64,000 nt of DNA, from the NCBI RefSeq assembly GCF_006475605.1, contig NZ_SSBC01000020.1, positions 62,001 through 126,000 of the forward strand, read 5' to 3'. Shown here one piece after another: positions 54,044-62,409 of this stretch. Every line of letters starts with the position of its first letter. Within the stretch, counting starts at the first letter, position 1. The notes beneath the pieces were generated by a model that saw only the letters and a program-made list of their open reading frames with translations, was not told the origin of the DNA and made no database searches. Source of the stretch: Asticcacaulis tiandongensis. GTDB taxonomy: Bacteria > Pseudomonadota > Alphaproteobacteria > Caulobacterales > Caulobacteraceae. A program made the translations under genes and the position numbers.

Positions 54044-54982
54044 TTATGGCTTCGGTGACTGGCTGTAGTCGTAACCGGCGACCTCAATGCCGTCGGCCTT
54101 GAGCATGTTTTGTACGCTGTCCGGCCCTGTCAGGTGGCCTGCACCGACGACGATGAACTGTGTGCCTGAGCCTTCGAGGATGGTCTTGATTGCGCCGATC
54201 CAGTTGCGGTTACGCTTGACCATCAGGGATTCGTATATGGCCGGTGTTTTTTCCTTCATTTCCTGCACCAGCAGCCCCTCAAGGATGGCGTCATCGCCAA
54301 TCAGCCAGGCATCAACCAGTTCCGAAATAATGTCCTGACTGTAGGCTTCTTCGGAGACGGTCATCCACAGATATTCTGACTGCGCCTCAGGCGGGGCATT
54401 GGCGAAGGACAGGAACTGATCTTCCATGCTTTCAAGGCCTTTGACCGGCAGGCCTTTGGCCTTGGCGCGGGCCATGAAGGTCTTGTCGACGCCGATATTC
54501 GGATCAAAACCTGAAGCTTCAAGTTGTTTTATCGACAGCATCAGGGCCACCAGCCAGGGCTTAAGCGGTTTAACCTGATCCGGATTTATGCCGTGGCGGG
54601 TCAGGCTGTCGCGTATCTGCGTGACCTGTTCGGGGGTATAGGGCTCATAGAGGCCCCATGTCGGGTCTGTGCCATATTTCATGACAAGGGCCGCTGCCTG
54701 CGCCTGATCGTCAATGTCGGCGATCTCAAGATAAAGTGTGTCGGCGCTGTCAAATACGGCCTCAAGCTCAGGCGTCAGCCATTGAGACTCAGCCTTCAGG
54801 AGGTGCACCGAACCAAACAGATAGACGGTGGAATCGGCGTCTTTGACGACCCACATGTTTGGTCTTTTGTCCGCACTGACCTCAGTGGGGGCTTCGGCAA
54901 AAGCCGGAATGGCTGCAAGACTTGTGAACGCGGCGATAAGAGCCGCCAGTATAGGACGGCGGGCAAATTCAGGCAGGCGCAT
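54044..54982 (-). CDS. TraB/GumN family secreted protein
   Basis: 312 residues. Signal peptide (LAALIAAFTSLAAIPAFAE), then WVVKDADSTVYLFGSVHLLKAE (as STVYLFGSVHLLKAE) and a C-terminal FIVVGAGHLTGPDSV. These are the GxxH...GxGH marks of the TraB/GumN superfamily, possibly metalloproteases. Unknown substrate. It lies upstream of argD on the same strand. Confidence 0.85.
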   Translation of the reverse strand: MRLPEFARRPILAALIAAFTSLAAIPAFAEAPTEVSADKRPNMWVVKDADSTVYLFGSVHLLKAESQWLTPELEAVFDSADTLYLEIADIDDQAQAAALVMKYGTDPTWGLYEPYTPEQVTQIRDSLTRHGINPDQVKPLKPWLVALMLSIKQLEASGFDPNIGVDKTFMARAKAKGLPVKGLESMEDQFLSFANAPPEAQSEYLWMTVSEEAYSQDIISELVDAWLIGDDAILEGLLVQEMKEKTPAIYESLMVKRNRNWIGAIKTILEGSGTQFIVVGAGHLTGPDSVQNMLKADGIEVAGYDYSQSPKP

Positions 54983-55260
54983 GTTCTCTCCGGAACAGTT
55001 TAAGGCTGAAGATATTTTCTGTTTATTCGAATAGTGTGGCGATCTTAAAGGCCAGCGGCAGGAAGGATCGTATTTTCCTTTTCAATAGCATTAATCATGT
55101 CAGACGTCCTGTCATTCAAAAAGAAGATATAGTGCGTTCTGGAGGGCTGCGGAATTAAGGGGCTGGATAATGCTTAATGTCTGTTAATCCTGATGCCATA
55201 CGCTATATTTACATCTCAGGGTTAGCCTGATGCCATTACGGATATTCAGCCGGATGGCCC

Positions 55261-56319
55261 ATGCTCACTCTTCTCAGTCGTTTTAACGAGAGCCTCACGG
55301 CTCCGCCTGTATCGAAAGCTACCCTCAAAGGCATGTCTGCCACCCGTTTTAGCCCTTCGCAGGATCGTTTGACCGCCAGTCCCGTAACTCTGATTATTCC
55401 GACCTTTCGCCGCCCTGACGGATTGAGGACGGCGCTTGAGTCCGTTTTCATGCAAAAGGGCGTCGAGCGTGTGCCTTTGCGTATTGTCGTGTGTGACAAT
55501 AGCCCCGAAGGCTCGGCGCGTGCATATGTCGAGGCCCTCACGCCACCTGACAAGATGACGGTGGTCTATCTGCATGAGCCTAACCCCGGTGTCGCCAATG
55601 CGCGGAATGCGGCCCTGAAAGTCGACCATGATCCGTTTATTGTCTTTCTTGACGACGATGAGGAAGCGCCGCCTTACTGGCTGTCGCGCATGCTCAGTAC
55701 TCAATGTCAGTTTAAGGCGGACGTGGTGTTTGGCCCCGTTATTGCCCGTCTTAAGGACGAGAATGTCGCCTATCGGGACTATTTTGAATCCTTCTTTTCG
55801 CGCACAGGCCCTGAGACGCCGGGATTGCTCGATGTGTATTTCGGCTGCGGCAATAGCTTGATCCGGCGCGATTCCCTGCCGCGTAAGGGTGATGTCTTCT
55901 CGCTTGAGCGCAATAATTGCGGGGGTGAAGATGACAAGCTGTTTTACGGTTTGCAGCAGTCGGGGGCGCGCATTGCCTGGGCGCCCGATGCGGTGGTCCA
56001 CGAAGACGTGCCCGAAAGCCGTTCCAATCTCGGCTATACCCTTAAGCGTGCCTTTGCCTACGGGCAGGGGCCTTCGACCACAGCCATGGCGGCTATACCG
56101 CCAAAGCCCGTAAGCTGTGCCTACTGGATGCTTAATGGTCTGGTGCAGATGACGGTGTTTGGTATCGCCGGTGGTCTGCTGTGGCTGGTACGGGCGAAGG
56201 TCGCCCCTAATGTGCTCGACAAGGCGGCGCGTGGGGCTGGAAAGCTTCTGTGGTTCCCGCCGTTCAAGATGCATTTCTACGGCACGGCGCTGCTCAAGAA
56301 AAATCCGGCGGGGCGTTGA
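55261..56319 (+). CDS. Family 2 glycosyltransferase
   Basis: 352 residues. VTLIIPTFRRPDGLRTALES starts the GT2 fold, and FIVFLDDDEEAPPYWL has the DXD-type metal motif. EDDKLFYGLQQSGARIAWAPDA is the acceptor-side ED motif region. A short hydrophobic segment (~290-310) suggests membrane association. It probably works in surface polysaccharide assembly. The ATG at 55261 is preferred; 55333 is alternative. The downstream gene starts three bases later. Confidence 0.85.
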   Translation: MLTLLSRFNESLTAPPVSKATLKGMSATRFSPSQDRLTASPVTLIIPTFRRPDGLRTALESVFMQKGVERVPLRIVVCDNSPEGSARAYVEALTPPDKMTVVYLHEPNPGVANARNAALKVDHDPFIVFLDDDEEAPPYWLSRMLSTQCQFKADVVFGPVIARLKDENVAYRDYFESFFSRTGPETPGLLDVYFGCGNSLIRRDSLPRKGDVFSLERNNCGGEDDKLFYGLQQSGARIAWAPDAVVHEDVPESRSNLGYTLKRAFAYGQGPSTTAMAAIPPKPVSCAYWMLNGLVQMTVFGIAGGLLWLVRAKVAPNVLDKAARGAGKLLWFPPFKMHFYGTALLKKNPAGR

Positions 56320-56321
56320 TA

Positions 56322-57278
56322 ATGCCAGAAACTTTAAACGATATTTTGCAGTGGGATGCGGATAAAAAAGCCGGTTTTTCGCGCGAAAACCTGCTGTTTC
56401 AGCATCAGTTGGACAAAAGTGACCTGTTCAGCGATGAGGCCCTGATTGCGCTGATCGACCGTTATCCGCGTGACAAACTCGAAGTTTTCACGATGGGCTA
56501 TGATCCGACCAACTGGACCCAATGGTATATGGGGCGACGCGGCGATCATGATGGTCGCTCACTCATGGAAGGTGTGCGTGCCGGTCGTCTGTGGCTCAAT
56601 CTGCGTAAGGTCAATCAGTCTGATGCGGACATCGGTGCGCTGTGTGACGCCATGTTTGCCGAGATCAAGGCAAAGTCAGGCGTGACGACGCTGAAGCAGG
56701 ATCTGGGGCTGTTGATTTCTTCGCCCAACGCGCATGTCTTCTATCACCTCGATATACCGCTGGTGACGCTGTATCAGATACGCGGCATCAAGCGGGTCTA
56801 TGTCTATCCGCCGACCTCCGAGTTTGTCACCGATCGCGATCTTGAGGCCATTGCCCTGCGCGAAAACGATGAGCAGTTGCCGTTTAATCCGGAATGGGAC
56901 AAGGCGGCGATGGTGGTCGATTTTCAGCCCGGTGAAATGTTGACCTGGAAGCAGAACGCGCCGCACCGCATCGTCAATCACGATATGGTCAATGTGTCGC
57001 TATCGATTGAGTTCATGACGCCACGCGCCATCTGGAGGGCCAATGTCCTCTACGCCAATGGCCTGCTGCGGCGCTGGTTTAGGCTCGATCCGTCGATTGA
57101 GCGCTCACCGAAATGGCTTGAACCGTTCAAGGTCGTCTTTGCACGACTGGTGAAAATGGCGGGTGGTTATACCGGCGGCAAGAATCCGCTGAAGCCACGA
57201 TTTACGCTCGATGCTAAGGCCGCACATGTGCTGCATTTTGATCAGGACACGCCTGCGCCGGTAAATGATGTCGCCTGA
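56322..57278 (+). CDS. Cupin/JmjC-like protein coupled to the glycosyltransferase
   Basis: 318 residues. VFYHLDIPLVTLYQIRGIKR carries an H-x-D-like motif, and QNAPHRIVNHDMVNVSL a distal histidine, as in cupin_8/JmjC-like 2-oxoglutarate oxygenases. FQPGEMLTWKQNAPHR resembles the conserved wall strand. A second half (VLYANGLLRRWF onward) is unfamiliar. It starts two bases after the glycosyltransferase stop (ATG at 56322), so the pair is co-translated. Substrate unknown; a glycan is one possibility. Confidence 0.55.
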   Translation: MPETLNDILQWDADKKAGFSRENLLFQHQLDKSDLFSDEALIALIDRYPRDKLEVFTMGYDPTNWTQWYMGRRGDHDGRSLMEGVRAGRLWLNLRKVNQSDADIGALCDAMFAEIKAKSGVTTLKQDLGLLISSPNAHVFYHLDIPLVTLYQIRGIKRVYVYPPTSEFVTDRDLEAIALRENDEQLPFNPEWDKAAMVVDFQPGEMLTWKQNAPHRIVNHDMVNVSLSIEFMTPRAIWRANVLYANGLLRRWFRLDPSIERSPKWLEPFKVVFARLVKMAGGYTGGKNPLKPRFTLDAKAAHVLHFDQDTPAPVNDVA

Positions 57279-57280
57279 CC

Positions 57281-57481
57281 CTATAATGATGGCGCGGCCG
57301 TCGGATGGGCGTCGGTTATTTCCGCATGGATCAGGAGGTCTTCCCTGAATTTATCCGTGTGCCGGTCATTATGGTCGTCAAACCATTCACAATAGACATA
57401 ACCGTCGCCGTCGATATTGCTGACGGTCATGAATGGGCCGCCGTCCTTAAACTGTACGTTTTCACCGATACTGAAAGCCAT
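57281..57481 (-). CDS. DUF2158 (YodC-like) protein
   Basis: 66 residues. FSIGENVQFKDGGPFMTVSNI and VYCEWFDD fit the DUF2158 SH3-like fold. Function unknown. Convergent with the cupin-like gene, two bases apart. Confidence 0.8.
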   Translation of the reverse strand: MAFSIGENVQFKDGGPFMTVSNIDGDGYVYCEWFDDHNDRHTDKFREDLLIHAEITDAHPTAAPSL

Positions 57482-57541
57482 ATGACCCTCCTTGGATTAC
57501 AGGATCATTCAGGCCTGATGAGTGCAAAAAAACGATCCGGT

Positions 57542-58561
57542 TTATGACCAGTTTTTAAAATGTTTCGACAGTTTCAGGCCCTGCTTCTGATAGTGTGACC
57601 CGGACTGGCCATAGAGTTTCTCAGGCTTTTCGGTCAGGGGTTCATAGACGAGACGTGCGACCGTCTGGCCGTCCTCAAGCAGGAAGGGGGCCTCATGGCA
57701 ACGCACCTCAAGGACGCCTTTCGAGCCGACGCCACCCGCTTCAGCTGTGCCGAAACCGGGGTCAAAGAAACCGGCATAGTGCACGCGGAACTCACCGACG
57801 CCGGGGTCAATCGGCAGCATCTCGGCGGCTTCATCCACAGGGATGACGACCTCGGTCTTTGAGGCCAGAATATAGAATTCGCCCGGATCGAGCAGCAGTT
57901 GCCCGTCTTTGGCAGTCAAAGGTTCCCAGAAGTCGCGCGGATCGTGGCCCCCTACGTGGTCGAGGTCGATGACACCGGCATGGCGGCGGGCGCGGTAACC
58001 GACCATCGGGCCGGTGAGATCGACTTCACAATCGACCGAATGGGTGCGGGGCACATCGCCGGTTTTCAGGCGTAACTGATTAAGGCGCGTGCCGGTGCGT
58101 ACCAGTACGGAAAAGGTCTGGGGGACGATCTCAAGGAAAATCGGGCCAGTATAGCTTTCGGCCACGTCATCGAACAAAGCCCCTTCGTCGGTCAGAAGGC
58201 GCACAAACACGTCCACGCGACCCGTAGAGCTTTTGGGATTGGCGCGGGCCGAAACCCCTGCGGGCAGGTTCAGATGTTCCTGCAACTCAGCGATATAGAC
58301 GCAACCGGCTTCAAGGACGGCCCCCTTGGTCAGGTCCATCTCGTGCATCTGCACATATTTCAGACGATCCATGACCTTGCGCCCGCGCGGCAGATAGGAG
58401 GCGCGCACCCGCCAGGCCTTAAGGCCCAGCCGCAAATCAAGGCTGGCAGGCTGAATCTGATCGGCGTCAAACGGGGTCTGGCTGGTGATAGCGCCTTGTG
58501 AAATCAGGTCACGGATGGATTGCAGCGGCAGAATGCCTACCGGTGGGGCTGAGGTCGTCAT
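57542..58561 (-). CDS. dcd: 2'-deoxycytidine 5'-triphosphate deaminase (long Dcd-type)
   Basis: 339 residues, about twice ordinary Dcd, as in the alphaproteobacterial DCD family with N- and C-terminal units. IQPASLDLRLGLKAWRVR opens the first, with RANPKSSTGRVDVFVRLL and ESYTGPIFLEIVP as its substrate motifs. The second has DPGVGEFRVHYAGFFDPGFG and LVYEPLTEKPEKLYGQSGSHYQKQ. It makes dUTP for thymidylate synthesis. It is divergent from apaG. Confidence 0.9.
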   Translation of the reverse strand: MTTSAPPVGILPLQSIRDLISQGAITSQTPFDADQIQPASLDLRLGLKAWRVRASYLPRGRKVMDRLKYVQMHEMDLTKGAVLEAGCVYIAELQEHLNLPAGVSARANPKSSTGRVDVFVRLLTDEGALFDDVAESYTGPIFLEIVPQTFSVLVRTGTRLNQLRLKTGDVPRTHSVDCEVDLTGPMVGYRARRHAGVIDLDHVGGHDPRDFWEPLTAKDGQLLLDPGEFYILASKTEVVIPVDEAAEMLPIDPGVGEFRVHYAGFFDPGFGTAEAGGVGSKGVLEVRCHEAPFLLEDGQTVARLVYEPLTEKPEKLYGQSGSHYQKQGLKLSKHFKNWS

Positions 58562-58685
58562 GAACGGCCAAAGTCTTTCTGTAATTTACGGAAGCGGCAT
58601 TTAAGCTGCAATTTCGGATGTCGCAAAGAAAAACTATGCACTTTGCGGGGTTTATAAGGCTATAGAAGCCGGTTATGATCAGGGC

Positions 58686-59084
58686 ATGATCTATAAGCAG
58701 ACAACCAATGACATAACCATCAGCGTGCGCGTCGAATATATTGTCCCCGATGATGAGGAGACCACACCGCAGGTCTGGGCATGGGCCTATTTCATCACTA
58801 TGGAAAACAAGGGGCGTGACACCGTGCAACTCAAGACCCGCCACTGGACGATCACCGATGCCTTGGGGCGCGTGCAGACCGTGGACGGCGTGGGGGTTGT
58901 CGGGGAAAACCCCTTGCTTGAGCCGGATGATGTCTATCGCTATCAGTCCGGTTGCCCGCTGCAAACGCCGTCGGGGTCAATGACCGGTTACTATATGTTC
59001 GAGAACACAGACGGGGAGATGATGAAAATCCCTGTGCCCGCCTTTTCGCTCGATGTGCCCGGTCAGCGACGTGTCCTGAACTGA
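58686..59084 (+). CDS. apaG: ApaG domain protein
   Basis: 132 residues. ITISVRVEYIVPDD and YFITMENKGRDTVQLKTRHW (in parts), and DGVGVVGENPLLEPDDVYRYQSG are ApaG motifs, and YYMFENTDGEMMKIPVP closes the beta-sandwich. The role is unclear; links to cobalt/magnesium and Ap4A are reported for the family. It is convergent with gcrA, which ends six bases away. Confidence 0.93.
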   Translation: MIYKQTTNDITISVRVEYIVPDDEETTPQVWAWAYFITMENKGRDTVQLKTRHWTITDALGRVQTVDGVGVVGENPLLEPDDVYRYQSGCPLQTPSGSMTGYYMFENTDGEMMKIPVPAFSLDVPGQRRVLN

Positions 59085-59090
59085 AGTGCC

Positions 59091-59615
59091 TTAAAGGTAA
59101 CGACGAAGACTGCGTGACAGATCGGTGCCGGTGTCTTTTTTCTTCTTTTGCTGCGGCTGATAGGCCTGACGGGCATGCTCGACGCAATAGGGGGCGCCAT
59201 CGCCTGCGCGGCGGCCACAGAAGGTGAAGCCGTCTGATGACGGGTCACCGATAGGCCATTTGCACATCTTGGTGCCAAGCGTCAGAACCGTGGCCGTGCC
59301 AGGTTCTTCGATGGTGGGCAGGGCAGGCACCTGTGCCGGACGCGTGGCGACGGGCGTATCGGTGATAACGGCCCGGCGTGGGGCGACCGCCTGAGGTGCA
59401 GGGGCTGGTGCGGCGGCACGAGGCGGACGGGCCGGTTTATACAGCGGACGCGCCGGTTGCGATGGAGCAGCACGACCGGAAAGACCCAGACGATGCACCT
59501 TACCGATCACGGCATTACGCGTTACGCCGCCTAATTGCTTGGCGATCTGGCTGGCGGAATGACCTTCCTGCCAAAGTTTTTTCAGGGTTTCCACCCGTTC
59601 GTCTGTCCAGCTCAT
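59091..59615 (-). CDS. gcrA: Cell-cycle master regulator GcrA
   Basis: 174 residues. The N-terminus SWTDERVETLKKLWQEGHSA with QIAKQLGGVTRNAVIGKVHRLGL is the GcrA DNA-binding helix set. A Pro/Ala-rich linker leads to the C-terminal zinc-like CKWPIG and FCGRRAGDGAPYCVEHARQAY, the sigma-70-interacting domain. GcrA works with CcrM-methylated GANTC sites. The ATG at 59615 has GGGGAG upstream. Its promoter carries DnaA and CtrA-like sites. Confidence 0.97.
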   Translation of the reverse strand: MSWTDERVETLKKLWQEGHSASQIAKQLGGVTRNAVIGKVHRLGLSGRAAPSQPARPLYKPARPPRAAAPAPAPQAVAPRRAVITDTPVATRPAQVPALPTIEEPGTATVLTLGTKMCKWPIGDPSSDGFTFCGRRAGDGAPYCVEHARQAYQPQQKKKKDTGTDLSRSLRRYL

Positions 59616-59717
59616 GAGACGTAAGCTCCCCTTGATTAACACGTTCTGCGCGGTGGGCGCGGCCACAAGATGTTGATTTAAGCGACGGGAGATTTCAGTG
59701 CCGCCGTCCACATATCG

Positions 59718-59733
59718 TAAACAAAACGTTAAA
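59718..59733. promoter_or_regulatory. Possible CtrA site in the gcrA promoter
   Basis: TAAACAAAACGTTAAA matches TTAA-N7-TTAA with one base change, the same deviation as at podJ (51388-51403). It is 103 bases before the gcrA start; CtrA represses gcrA in Caulobacter. Confidence 0.4.
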
Positions 59734-59798
59734 AAGCGCAATATGTAGTGTTTGGGGATAAGTCACATGTCCACATAAAACTATATGTAGTGGTCATC

Positions 59799-59807
59799 TG
59801 TGGATAA
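59799..59807 (+). promoter_or_regulatory. Perfect DnaA box upstream of gcrA
   Basis: TGTGGATAA is the reverse complement of TTATCCACA, the top-affinity DnaA site. It is 184 bases upstream of the gcrA ATG. DnaA activates gcrA in Caulobacter. Confidence 0.7.
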
Positions 59808-59854
59808 GGTTTTCTCTTTGCCCTAATCGGCGTCGATTCGCTACCGCACTTCAG

Positions 59855-59868
59855 TTGCACCGGTGCAA
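59855..59868. promoter_or_regulatory. Perfect 14-bp palindrome, possible operator
   Basis: TTGCACCGGTGCAA is a perfect inverted repeat in the gcrA-lipoprotein intergenic region, ~140 bases before the lipoprotein gene. No known regulator assigned. The remainder of 59616-60005 has a GATTC CcrM site at 59834-59838 and a CATGCC/GGCATG hairpin near 59970-59987, but no gene. Confidence 0.5.
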
Positions 59869-60005
59869 TTTTATGAAAGGTGGCATGGGTCAGTCTGATT
59901 TTTCATCCCGCTTAAGCTGCGCTTGCGGTGGTCTCAACTTTTTGTTATTGGGTTGTCGTTACTAAATGACATGCCGCTAAAGGCATGAATTGGGGGATGT
60001 CCACG

Positions 60006-60329
60006 ATGAAAAAAATTATAAGCGCAGCCTGTGCTGTGTCGCTTCTGCTTGGGACCACGGCCTGTACGTCCACACCTAAGGTGGCGGTTCAGCAAACGGA
60101 CGATTTCAAGCTGACCTGCGAAGGCCTGAATGCCGAGTTTAAAAAGCTTGATACCGTCATGGAAGAGGCTGACCACAACAAGGGCGTGAATACCGCCAAT
60201 GTGGCGGCCGTTCTGTTTTTCTGGCCAGCCGCAGTCGGGAACTATATGAGCGCCGCGGACGCCGAAAAGCTTGTGGAAAAGCGCCGTACGCATCTGATGG
60301 AAATCTATAAGTCCAAAGGCTGCGTATAG
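60006..60329 (+). CDS. Small lipoprotein
   Basis: 107 residues. A signal peptide (KKIISAACAVSLLLGTTAC) with a cysteine near residue 19 precedes a helical mature part with FKLTCEGLNAEFKKLDTVME, an Ala/Val-rich hydrophobic segment (NVAAVLFFWPAAVGNY) and a terminal cysteine pair. The lipobox is weak (-3 is Thr). Candidate starts are 59985, 59997 and 60006; GGGGGA is nine bases before 60006. Unknown function. A terminator follows. Confidence 0.7.
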   Translation: MKKIISAACAVSLLLGTTACTSTPKVAVQQTDDFKLTCEGLNAEFKKLDTVMEEADHNKGVNTANVAAVLFFWPAAVGNYMSAADAEKLVEKRRTHLMEIYKSKGCV

Positions 60330-60353
60330 TCCTTAACCGGCTAACGGGATTAT

Positions 60354-60382
60354 AAGGCTCAGGCTAAGGTCTGGGCCTTTTT
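60354..60382 (+). terminator. Rho-independent terminator after the small lipoprotein gene
   Basis: AAGGC-CAG pairs with CTG-GCCTT, followed by five T residues. Confidence 0.8.
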
Positions 60383-60432
60383 CGTTTCAGGGTATCAGAG
60401 GGAGATGAGTGGGGAAAATCCACAGGCCTCTG

Positions 60433-60439
60433 TTGACGG
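60433..60439 (+). promoter_or_regulatory. Probable -35 of the tRNA-Gly promoter
   Basis: TTGACGG matches the Caulobacter housekeeping -35 (TTGACGS). A CACTAG-like -10 lies at 60457-60462. The tRNA starts at 60474. Confidence 0.4.
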
Positions 60440-60473
60440 CAGGGCCAGGGTTGTGGCACTAGGCAAAGGGTTC

Positions 60474-60547
60474 GCGGGTGTAGCTCAATGGTAGAGCAGC
60501 AGCTTCCCAAGCTGACGACGAGGGTTCGATTCCCTTCACCCGCTCCA
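60474..60547 (+). tRNA. tRNA-Gly(CCC)
   Basis: 74 bases including CCA. Acceptor arms GCGGGTG and CACCCGC, D-arm GCTC/GAGC, anticodon loop TTCCCAA (anticodon CCC) with one end mismatch in its stem, and T-arm GGGTTCGATTCCC are all seen. It reads GGG codons. Confidence 0.96.
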
Positions 60548-60582
60548 AGCCTTTATTTTCCCGAAATTTATCGTCAGTGATC

Positions 60583-60993
60583 TTATCTCGACCGGAATTT
60601 AAAGCCGGTCCAGGCTGAGATGCCTGCGCAGGTGCCGGTCAGAACCGTACCCCAGATCAGGTCAATGATTGTCATCGATAAGGGCCAGTCCTTAAGGGTG
60701 GCGGCATTGGTCAGATCATAGGTCGCATAGGCGACAAAACCGAAAAAAGCCCCCGAAATCAGAGCGGTTCTAATCTTTCCGTCCCTGAAGGCAGGCCAGA
60801 CGGCGAAATAAAAAGTACCTGCCAGATAGATAAGATAAAAAGCCGCTGCCGCGACGAAATCCGGCTTGGGGGCCAGCAGATGACCGATAGCCTGCTGATA
60901 AAAGCCTGTCGAAATGATGCCTAACCACAGGGCGTCCATGGCCAGAAACGACAGGGCGAGTACGGCGAAGGCTATGAGATGGGCTTTTGTCAT
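60583..60993 (-). CDS. DUF2177 membrane protein
   Basis: 136 residues, four helices. AMDALWLGIISTGFYQQAIG and FGFVAYATYDLTNAATLKDW are DUF2177 marks. It starts at 60993, two bases past the ChrR stop, so it belongs to the rpoE-chrR operon. DUF2177 is often found next to DUF1365, FAD oxidoreductase and cfa genes, as here. Confidence 0.9.
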   Translation of the reverse strand: MTKAHLIAFAVLALSFLAMDALWLGIISTGFYQQAIGHLLAPKPDFVAAAAFYLIYLAGTFYFAVWPAFRDGKIRTALISGAFFGFVAYATYDLTNAATLKDWPLSMTIIDLIWGTVLTGTCAGISAWTGFKFRSR

Positions 60994-60995
60994 GG

Positions 60996-61652
60996 CTATA
61001 TCCCCAGAATAGGTTGGATGAAGCGCACAATGCGGCTTTTGAAGCGTAAGGGGGCGTCGGTAACCGCAAGGCAAATGCAGTCTTCACCGGCACTGGCAAT
61101 GGGTTGGTGTTCTATGGTTTCGTCGGTTTCCTCGAAATCCCCGCGCCCGAAATGACCGTTGTGGTCGCGGAAACTCCCTTTGAGCACCAGCGTCAGTTCC
61201 CGTCCTCTATGGCTGTGCTCGGGCACCGGCTTGCCTGCCGGAATGCGCAAAAGGCGCACATATATATCCGGATTTCCGGTGCGGATCGGGTAGTGATAGG
61301 CCCCAAGCCCCAACGGCTTCCATTTCAGCTGATCCATATCCGTGCCAATATAGTCCCGCAAAGGTTGCGGAAAAACGGGCGAAGAGGCGCGTGAAACGGC
61401 TGCAGGTTTCAAGTCGGGCTTCGGGGCATTAAGGCGCGCCTTAAAGGCTGCCCATGAATCATCCGATGCAGATGCTGCATTCGGCAGGGCCTCAAGCAGG
61501 GCGCCGCCAGTATCTTCCATGCAGGACAGGCGCTGACGGCAGTGCGGGCAAAGAGCCAGATGCGTCGCTACAGCCATGCTCCAGCCTTCCTCAAGCGCGC
61601 CTGTGGCATATTCGAGCAGCAATTCGTCGCTGATATGGTGCTTGATGGTCAT
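60996..61652 (-). CDS. chrR: ChrR-type anti-sigma factor
   Basis: 218 residues. The N-terminal zinc-binding anti-sigma domain has HLALCPHC (H-x3-C-x2-C). The C-terminal cupin has HSHRGRELTLVLKGSFRDHNG with metal-binding histidines. ChrR holds ECF11 sigma inactive until singlet oxygen or organic peroxide. The start at 61652 overlaps the sigma stop by four bases (ATGA). Confidence 0.93.
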   Translation of the reverse strand: MTIKHHISDELLLEYATGALEEGWSMAVATHLALCPHCRQRLSCMEDTGGALLEALPNAASASDDSWAAFKARLNAPKPDLKPAAVSRASSPVFPQPLRDYIGTDMDQLKWKPLGLGAYHYPIRTGNPDIYVRLLRIPAGKPVPEHSHRGRELTLVLKGSFRDHNGHFGRGDFEETDETIEHQPIASAGEDCICLAVTDAPLRFKSRIVRFIQPILGI

Positions 61653-62218
61653 AGGCAGTCTCCGAGCAGGTCGCGCAAACGGGAGAAAGCGATGCGAATA
61701 CGCGATTTTACTGTGCCCAAAGGCAGGTTCAGCCGTTGAGCTATGTGACTGTGCGACAGGTCCTCGTAAAAAGACAATCGCAACAGTTCGGCCTGTTCCG
61801 GCGGTAAGGTCACAAGCGCCTGCCGGATATGTGTCGCCTGTTGCTGCGCCACCAGAGACTGGTCGGCGGCAGGCATTTCATCCGGCACAAATGCCGGATC
61901 GTTCGGATCAAAGGCCGGGCGGCCGGTTTTGCGAAAGGCGTCGATGCGCACATTGCGGGCAATGGTGAAGACCCATCCGGAAACCGAACCGCGCGAAGGG
62001 TCAAACTGCGCGGCCTTGTTCCAGATAGCCATCATGGTTTCCTGCATCAGCTCTTCGGCCAGTTGCCGGTTGCCATCGGCCTTAAGCATATAGGCGGTGA
62101 TTTTCGGGCCATAATGACGAAACAGGGTTTCAAAGGCATCCACGTCCTGCCTTGTGGCCACGCGTCTGAGACAATCGCTCAGCGTCTGGGTCAGAACATC
62201 AGGCTCTGGCTGTGTCAC
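61649..62218 (-). CDS. rpoE: ECF sigma factor, RpoE/ECF11 type
   Basis: 189 residues from a GTG at 62218. Region 2 is QDVDAFETLFRHYGPKITAY with QETMMAIWNKAAQFDPSRGS and VFTIARNVRIDAFRK; region 4 is LPPEQAELLRLSFYEDLSHS and LPLGTVKSRIRIAFSRLRDLL. It pairs with ChrR downstream. An ATG at 62320, close to the predicted transcript start, could be a leaderless start and would add 34 residues. Likely autoregulated from 62327-62355. Confidence 0.9.
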   Translation of the reverse strand: MTQPEPDVLTQTLSDCLRRVATRQDVDAFETLFRHYGPKITAYMLKADGNRQLAEELMQETMMAIWNKAAQFDPSRGSVSGWVFTIARNVRIDAFRKTGRPAFDPNDPAFVPDEMPAADQSLVAQQQATHIRQALVTLPPEQAELLRLSFYEDLSHSHIAQRLNLPLGTVKSRIRIAFSRLRDLLGDCL

Positions 62219-62326
62219 GCGGCGCTTCTTTTCCCAATGCGGCTTCGTCCGCGTCAGCAGGACACCCTGTGACGTATCGCGGAAGCTTATCTCAGCTCTA
62301 TTGGAAACGACTATTTGCATGAACAC

Positions 62327-62355
62327 AAGTACGCAGTGTGTCGTTAAATGGATCA
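62327..62355 (-). promoter_or_regulatory. ECF-type promoter of the rpoE-chrR operon
   Basis: Minus strand: TGATCC, 17 bases, GTACTT. TGATCC is the known -35 for RpoE (ECF11). The spacing matches that of the divergent promoter. Confidence 0.65.
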
Positions 62356-62380
62356 TGCACCGCGAATTTTTTTATCCGCG

Positions 62381-62409
62381 TGATCCAAAGGTGATGTGAC
62401 ACCGTATCT
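62381..62409 (+). promoter_or_regulatory. ECF-type promoter of the FAD oxidoreductase-DUF1365 operon
   Basis: TGATCC (62381-62386), 17 bases, GTATCT (62404-62409). Divergent twin of the rpoE promoter, with the same -35 and spacer. Confidence 0.65.

Noticed and set aside
55174-55187. TTAATGTCTGTTAA as a CtrA site before the glycosyltransferase
   Set aside because: The spacing is N6, not N7, and there is no supporting cell-cycle context.
55246-56274. 342-codon frame antisense to the glycosyltransferase
   Set aside because: No motif or ribosome site; the glycosyltransferase on the plus strand has clear GT2 motifs.
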